Under the pieces are notes generated by a model that saw nothing but the letters and a program-made list of their open reading frames with translations, did no database searches and was not told where the DNA came from. The position numbers were made by a program, and so were the translations under genes. This document shows positions 58,545 to 64,000 of a stretch of 64,000 nt of DNA, piece by piece. The stretch comes from Lithobates sylvaticus (taxonomy: Eukaryota; Chordata; Amphibia; Anura; Ranidae). The stretch spans positions 1,440,709 to 1,504,708 of the forward strand of contig CM053030.1 in assembly GCA_028564925.1 (NCBI GenBank), written 5' to 3'. The first letter of the stretch is position 1. Every line of letters begins with the position of its first letter.

Positions 58545-61450
58545 CCACACCAGGCCTGTCCATCTCCTCCCACCCATCCTCCAATCACCACCCATCCCAC
58601 CACTCCCACTACCCAACCTGTCCATCTCTTCCAATCACCACCCATCCCACCACTCCCACTATCCAACCTGTCCATCTCCTCCAATCACCACCCATCCCAC
58701 CGCTCCCACTATCCAACCTGTCCATCTCCTCCAATCACCACCCATCCCACCACTCCCACTATCCAACCTGTCCATCTCTTCCCATCCATCCTCCAATCAC
58801 CGCCCATTCCAACGCTCTTCCCGACACTCCCACTACCCAACCTGTCCATCTCCTCCAATCACCACCCATCCCACCACTCCCACTACCCAACCTGTCCATC
58901 TCTTCCCATCCATCCTCCAATCACCGCCCATTCCAACGCTCCTCCCGACCGACACTCCTACTACCCAACCTGTCCATCTCCTCCAATCACCACCCATCCC
59001 ACCACTCCCACTACCCAACCTGTCCATCTCTTCCCATCCATCCTCCAATCACCGCCCATTCCAACGCTCTTCCCGACACTCCCACTACCCAACCTGTCCA
59101 TCTCCTCCAATCACCACCCATCCCACCACTCCCACTATCCAACCTGTCCATCTCCTCCAATCACCACCCATCCCACCACTCCCACTATCCAACCTATCCA
59201 TCTCCTCCAATCACCACCCATCCCACCATCCAACCTGTCCATCTCCTCCAATAACCACCCATCCCACCACTCCCACTATCCAACCTGTCCATCTCCTCCA
59301 ATCACCACCCATCCCACCACTCCCACTATTCAACCTGTCCAGCTCTTCCCACCCATCCTCCAATCACCGCCCATTCCAACGCTCTTCCCGACACTCCCAC
59401 TACCCAACCTGTCCATCTCCTCCAATCACCACCCATCCCACCACTCCCACTACCCAACCTGTCCATCTCTTCCAATCACCACCCATCCCACCACTCCCAC
59501 TACCCAACCTGTCCATCTCTTCCAATCACCACCCATCCCACCACTCCCACTATCCAACCTGTCCATCTCCTCCAATCACCACCCATCCCACCACTCCCAC
59601 TATCCAACCTGTCCATCTCCTCCAATCACCACCCATCCCACCACTCCCACTATCCAACCTGTCCATCTCTTCCCATCCATCCTCCAATCACCGCCCATTC
59701 CAACGCTCTTCCCGACACTCCCACTACCCAACCTGTCCATCTCCTCCAATCACCACCCATCCCACCACTCCCACTATCCAACCTGTCCATCTCCTCCAAT
59801 CACCACCCATCCCACCACTCCCACTATCCAACCTGTCCATCTCCTCCAATCACCACCCATCCCACCACTCCCACTACCCAACCTGTCCATCTCTTCCCAT
59901 CCATCCTCCAATCACCGCCCATTCCAACGCTCTTCCCGACACTCCCACTACCCAACCTGTCCATCTCCACCAATCACCACCCATCCCACCACTCCCACTA
60001 CCCAACCTGTCCATCTCTTCCCATCCATCCTCCAATCACCGCCCATTCCAACGCTCTTCCCGACACTACTACTACCCAACCTGTCCATCTCCTCCAATCA
60101 CCACCCATCCCACCACTCCCACTACCCAAGCTGTCCATCTCCTCCAATCACCACCCATCCCACCACTCCCACTACCCAACCTGTCCATCTCCTCCAACCA
60201 CCACCCATCCCACCATCCAACCTGTCCATCTCCTCCAATCACCACCCATCCCACCACTCCCACTACCCAACCTGTCCATCTCTTCCCATCCATCCTCCAA
60301 TCACCGCCCATTCCAACGCTCTTCCCGACACTACTACTACCCAACCTGTCCATCTCCTCCAATCACCACCCATCCCACCACTCCCACTACCCAAGCTGTC
60401 CATCTCTTCCAATCACCACCCATCCCACCACTCCCACTACCCAACCTGTCCATCTCCTCCAACCACCACCCATCCCACCATCCAACCTGTCCATCTCCTC
60501 CAATCACCACCACTCCCACTATCCAACCTATCCATCTCTTCCAATCTCTACCCATCCCACCACTCCCACTATCCAACCTGTCCATCTCCTCCAATCACCA
60601 CCCATCCCACCACTCCCACTACCCAACCTGTCCATCTCCTCCAATCACCACCCATCCCACCACTCCCACTATCCAACCTGTCCATCTCTTCCCATCCATC
60701 CTCCAATCACCGCCCATTCCAACGCTCTTCCCGACACTCCCACTACCCAACCTGTCCATCTCCTCCAATCACCACCCATCCCACCACTCCCACTACCCAA
60801 CCTGTCCATCTCTTCCAATCACCACCCATCCCACCACTCCCACTACCCAACCTGTCCATCTCTTCCAATCACCACCCATCCCACCACTCCCACTATCCAA
60901 CCTGTCCATCTCCTCCAATCACCACCCATCCCACCACTCCCACTATCCAACCTGTCCATCTCTTCCCATCCATCCTCCAATCACCACCCATCCCCCCACT
61001 CCCACTACCCAACCTGTCCATCTCTTCCCACCCATCCCCCTACTCCCCAACACTCCCACTACCTAACCTGTCCATCTCCTACCATCACCACCCATCCCCC
61101 CACTCCCACTACCCAACCTGTCCATCTCTTCCCACCCATCCCCCTACTCCCCAACACTCCCACTCCCCAACCTGTCCATCTCTTCCCATCCATCCTCCAA
61201 TCACCACCCATCCCCCCAACCTGTCCATCTCTTCCCATCCATCCTCCAATCACCACCCATCCCACCGCTCCCTGACACTCCCACTACCCAACCTGTCCAT
61301 CTCTTCGCATCCATTCTCTAAACACCACCCACCCCCCCCCCTCCCCAACATTCCCAATTCCCAACCTGTCCATCTCCTCCCATCTATCCTCTCAATCACC
61401 TCATCTCACCACTCTGACACGCCCACTTCCCCAACCTGTACATCTACTAC
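58545..61450 (+). repeat. 50-bp minisatellite with longer variant units
   Basis: The unit contains CAACCTGTCCATCTCCTCCA and ATCACCACCCATCCCACCAC. A longer variant adds CCATCCATCCTCCAATCACC, GCCCATTCCAACGCTCTTCC and CGACACTC and recurs about ten times at irregular intervals. It fills the intron upstream of the VPDF exon. Confidence 0.95.
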
Positions 61451-62289
61451 CATTTGTTCTCCAACCACCATCCCTCCCACTGCTCCAAAACACTTTATCT
61501 GGTGGCCTGTCCATTTGTCCGCCAATCACCATCTATCCCACTCTCTGACACTCCTTCTACCTGACCATCTCCTCCCATCAATCTCTATCCAGATCTTTCC
61601 TAGTGTGCCCCATGCTCCCTCCATCTACCCCCATTAACCTTGATTATGATATCTCGCCATCTTTCTCTCCCTGTCTGTCCTCCACTCTCAGCCTCCCTTC
61701 ATCTACCCCCACATCTCTCCTCATCTGTCCTTCAACCCCAACCTAGCCTTCATCTACCACTTTATATATCTCCATCCAGATCACTACTGTCTGTCCTCCA
61801 TTCTCTTCTTCCCTCCATCTGCTCCTCGACATCTCCATCTAGCATCTCTACCCATCTGTCCTCCACTATCATTTCCCTCCATCTTCCCCCCAATATCTAC
61901 ACTCATATCTCACAGTCTGTCCTCCCCTTCTATCCTCCCTCCATCCACCCCTAATATCTTCTTCTAGGTGCTTGCCTGTCCTCCACTACATCATAATAAG
62001 ATCCTTCCTTCATCTACCCCCAATATCTCCTTTTGGATCTCTCCCCATATGTCCTCCATTTCCATCTTCCCTCCATCAACCCTTAAATCTCCATCTAGAT
62101 TTCTCTACTTCTGTCCTCCACCCCTATCCTCCATCTATCCCCCCCCTAATATATACATCCCATTCTCTCTTTGCCTGTGCTCCACTCTCATACTCCCTCC
62201 ATCCATTGCCAATATAGTTATAGTTAGTCTGGTTGAAAAAAGTCCATCTACTTCAACCAATATAATATCTTCCCTCCATCTATAGCCAA
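61451..62289. repeat. Degenerate pyrimidine-rich repeat
   Basis: Loose repeats of CATCTGTCCTCCA, CCCTCCATCTACCCCC and AATATCTCCATC with poor periodicity. It looks like an aged extension of the neighbouring minisatellite. The same kind of sequence resumes at 63918-64000 beyond the transposon. Confidence 0.6.
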
Positions 62290-62291
62290 TA

Positions 62292-63915
<1,624 letters not shown>

Positions 63916-63917
63916 TA

Positions 63918-64000
63918 TTTCCATGCTCTCTCCATCCAGCTATTACCAATAACTCCATCCAGATCTCTCCCGACCTGTCCTCCACTCCCATCCTTCCTCT
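63918..64000. repeat. Continuation of the degenerate pyrimidine-rich repeat
   Basis: Words such as CTCCATCCAG and CTGTCCTCCACTCCCATCC continue the sequence seen before the Tc1 element, showing that the transposon jumped into that repeat. Confidence 0.6.

Overview
The window looks like nuclear DNA of a vertebrate with a large, repeat-rich genome, most probably an anuran amphibian. Reasons: C2H2 zinc-finger genes of vertebrate type with KRAB-like and short acidic linker exons; an old DIRS-type tyrosine-recombinase retrotransposon; a Tc1/mariner transposon; a LINE of the L2/CR1 group; and many small inverted-repeat elements, several present more than once. The species cannot be named from sequence alone. 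No tRNA, rRNA or CRISPR was seen.

Layout. 1-3215: minisatellite with long G runs. 3.4-7.0 kb: nested small DNA elements and an unassigned possible exon. 7.0-17.9 kb: a small inverted-repeat element split by a broken DIRS-type fossil (about 7077-17656). The fossil was itself hit by a TTAA element, two solo LTRs, a block carrying a truncated LINE, and a hAT-like element. 17.9-21.2 kb: small elements and a hAT-like element swollen by a 30-bp array. 21.2-28.6 kb: three C-rich minisatellites, two of which share homologous right flanks. 29.0-35.64 kb: a KRAB-like zinc-finger gene on the minus strand (four coding exons with matching phases, 655 residues), with two minisatellites and a 2.6-kb foldback element in its introns and four X-box-like motifs just upstream. 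35.9-45.1 kb: a Tc1-type foldback and a 6.5-kb 24-26-bp array with higher-order structure, then small elements and a related C-rich array. 45.3-54.4 kb: four more arrays, one split by a 2.7-kb hAT-like foldback element. 54.5-58.5 kb: a second minus-strand zinc-finger gene with eleven fingers. 58.5-61.45 kb: a 50-bp minisatellite upstream of its first visible exon. 62.29-63.92 kb: an almost intact Tc1/mariner transposon.

Two themes stand out. Tandem arrays fill roughly 45 percent of the window, and at least four lie wholly inside recognisable transposable elements, so mobile DNA seems to seed minisatellites here. The very long open frames in the arrays (up to about 1,400 codons, on both strands) follow from repeat periodicity, not from genes. 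The two zinc-finger genes, on the same strand about 21 kb apart, look like part of a zinc-finger cluster. The most unusual object is the foldback at about 31.65-34.30 kb: its centre carries divergent TATA boxes, each followed about 220-250 bp later by a polyadenylation signal.
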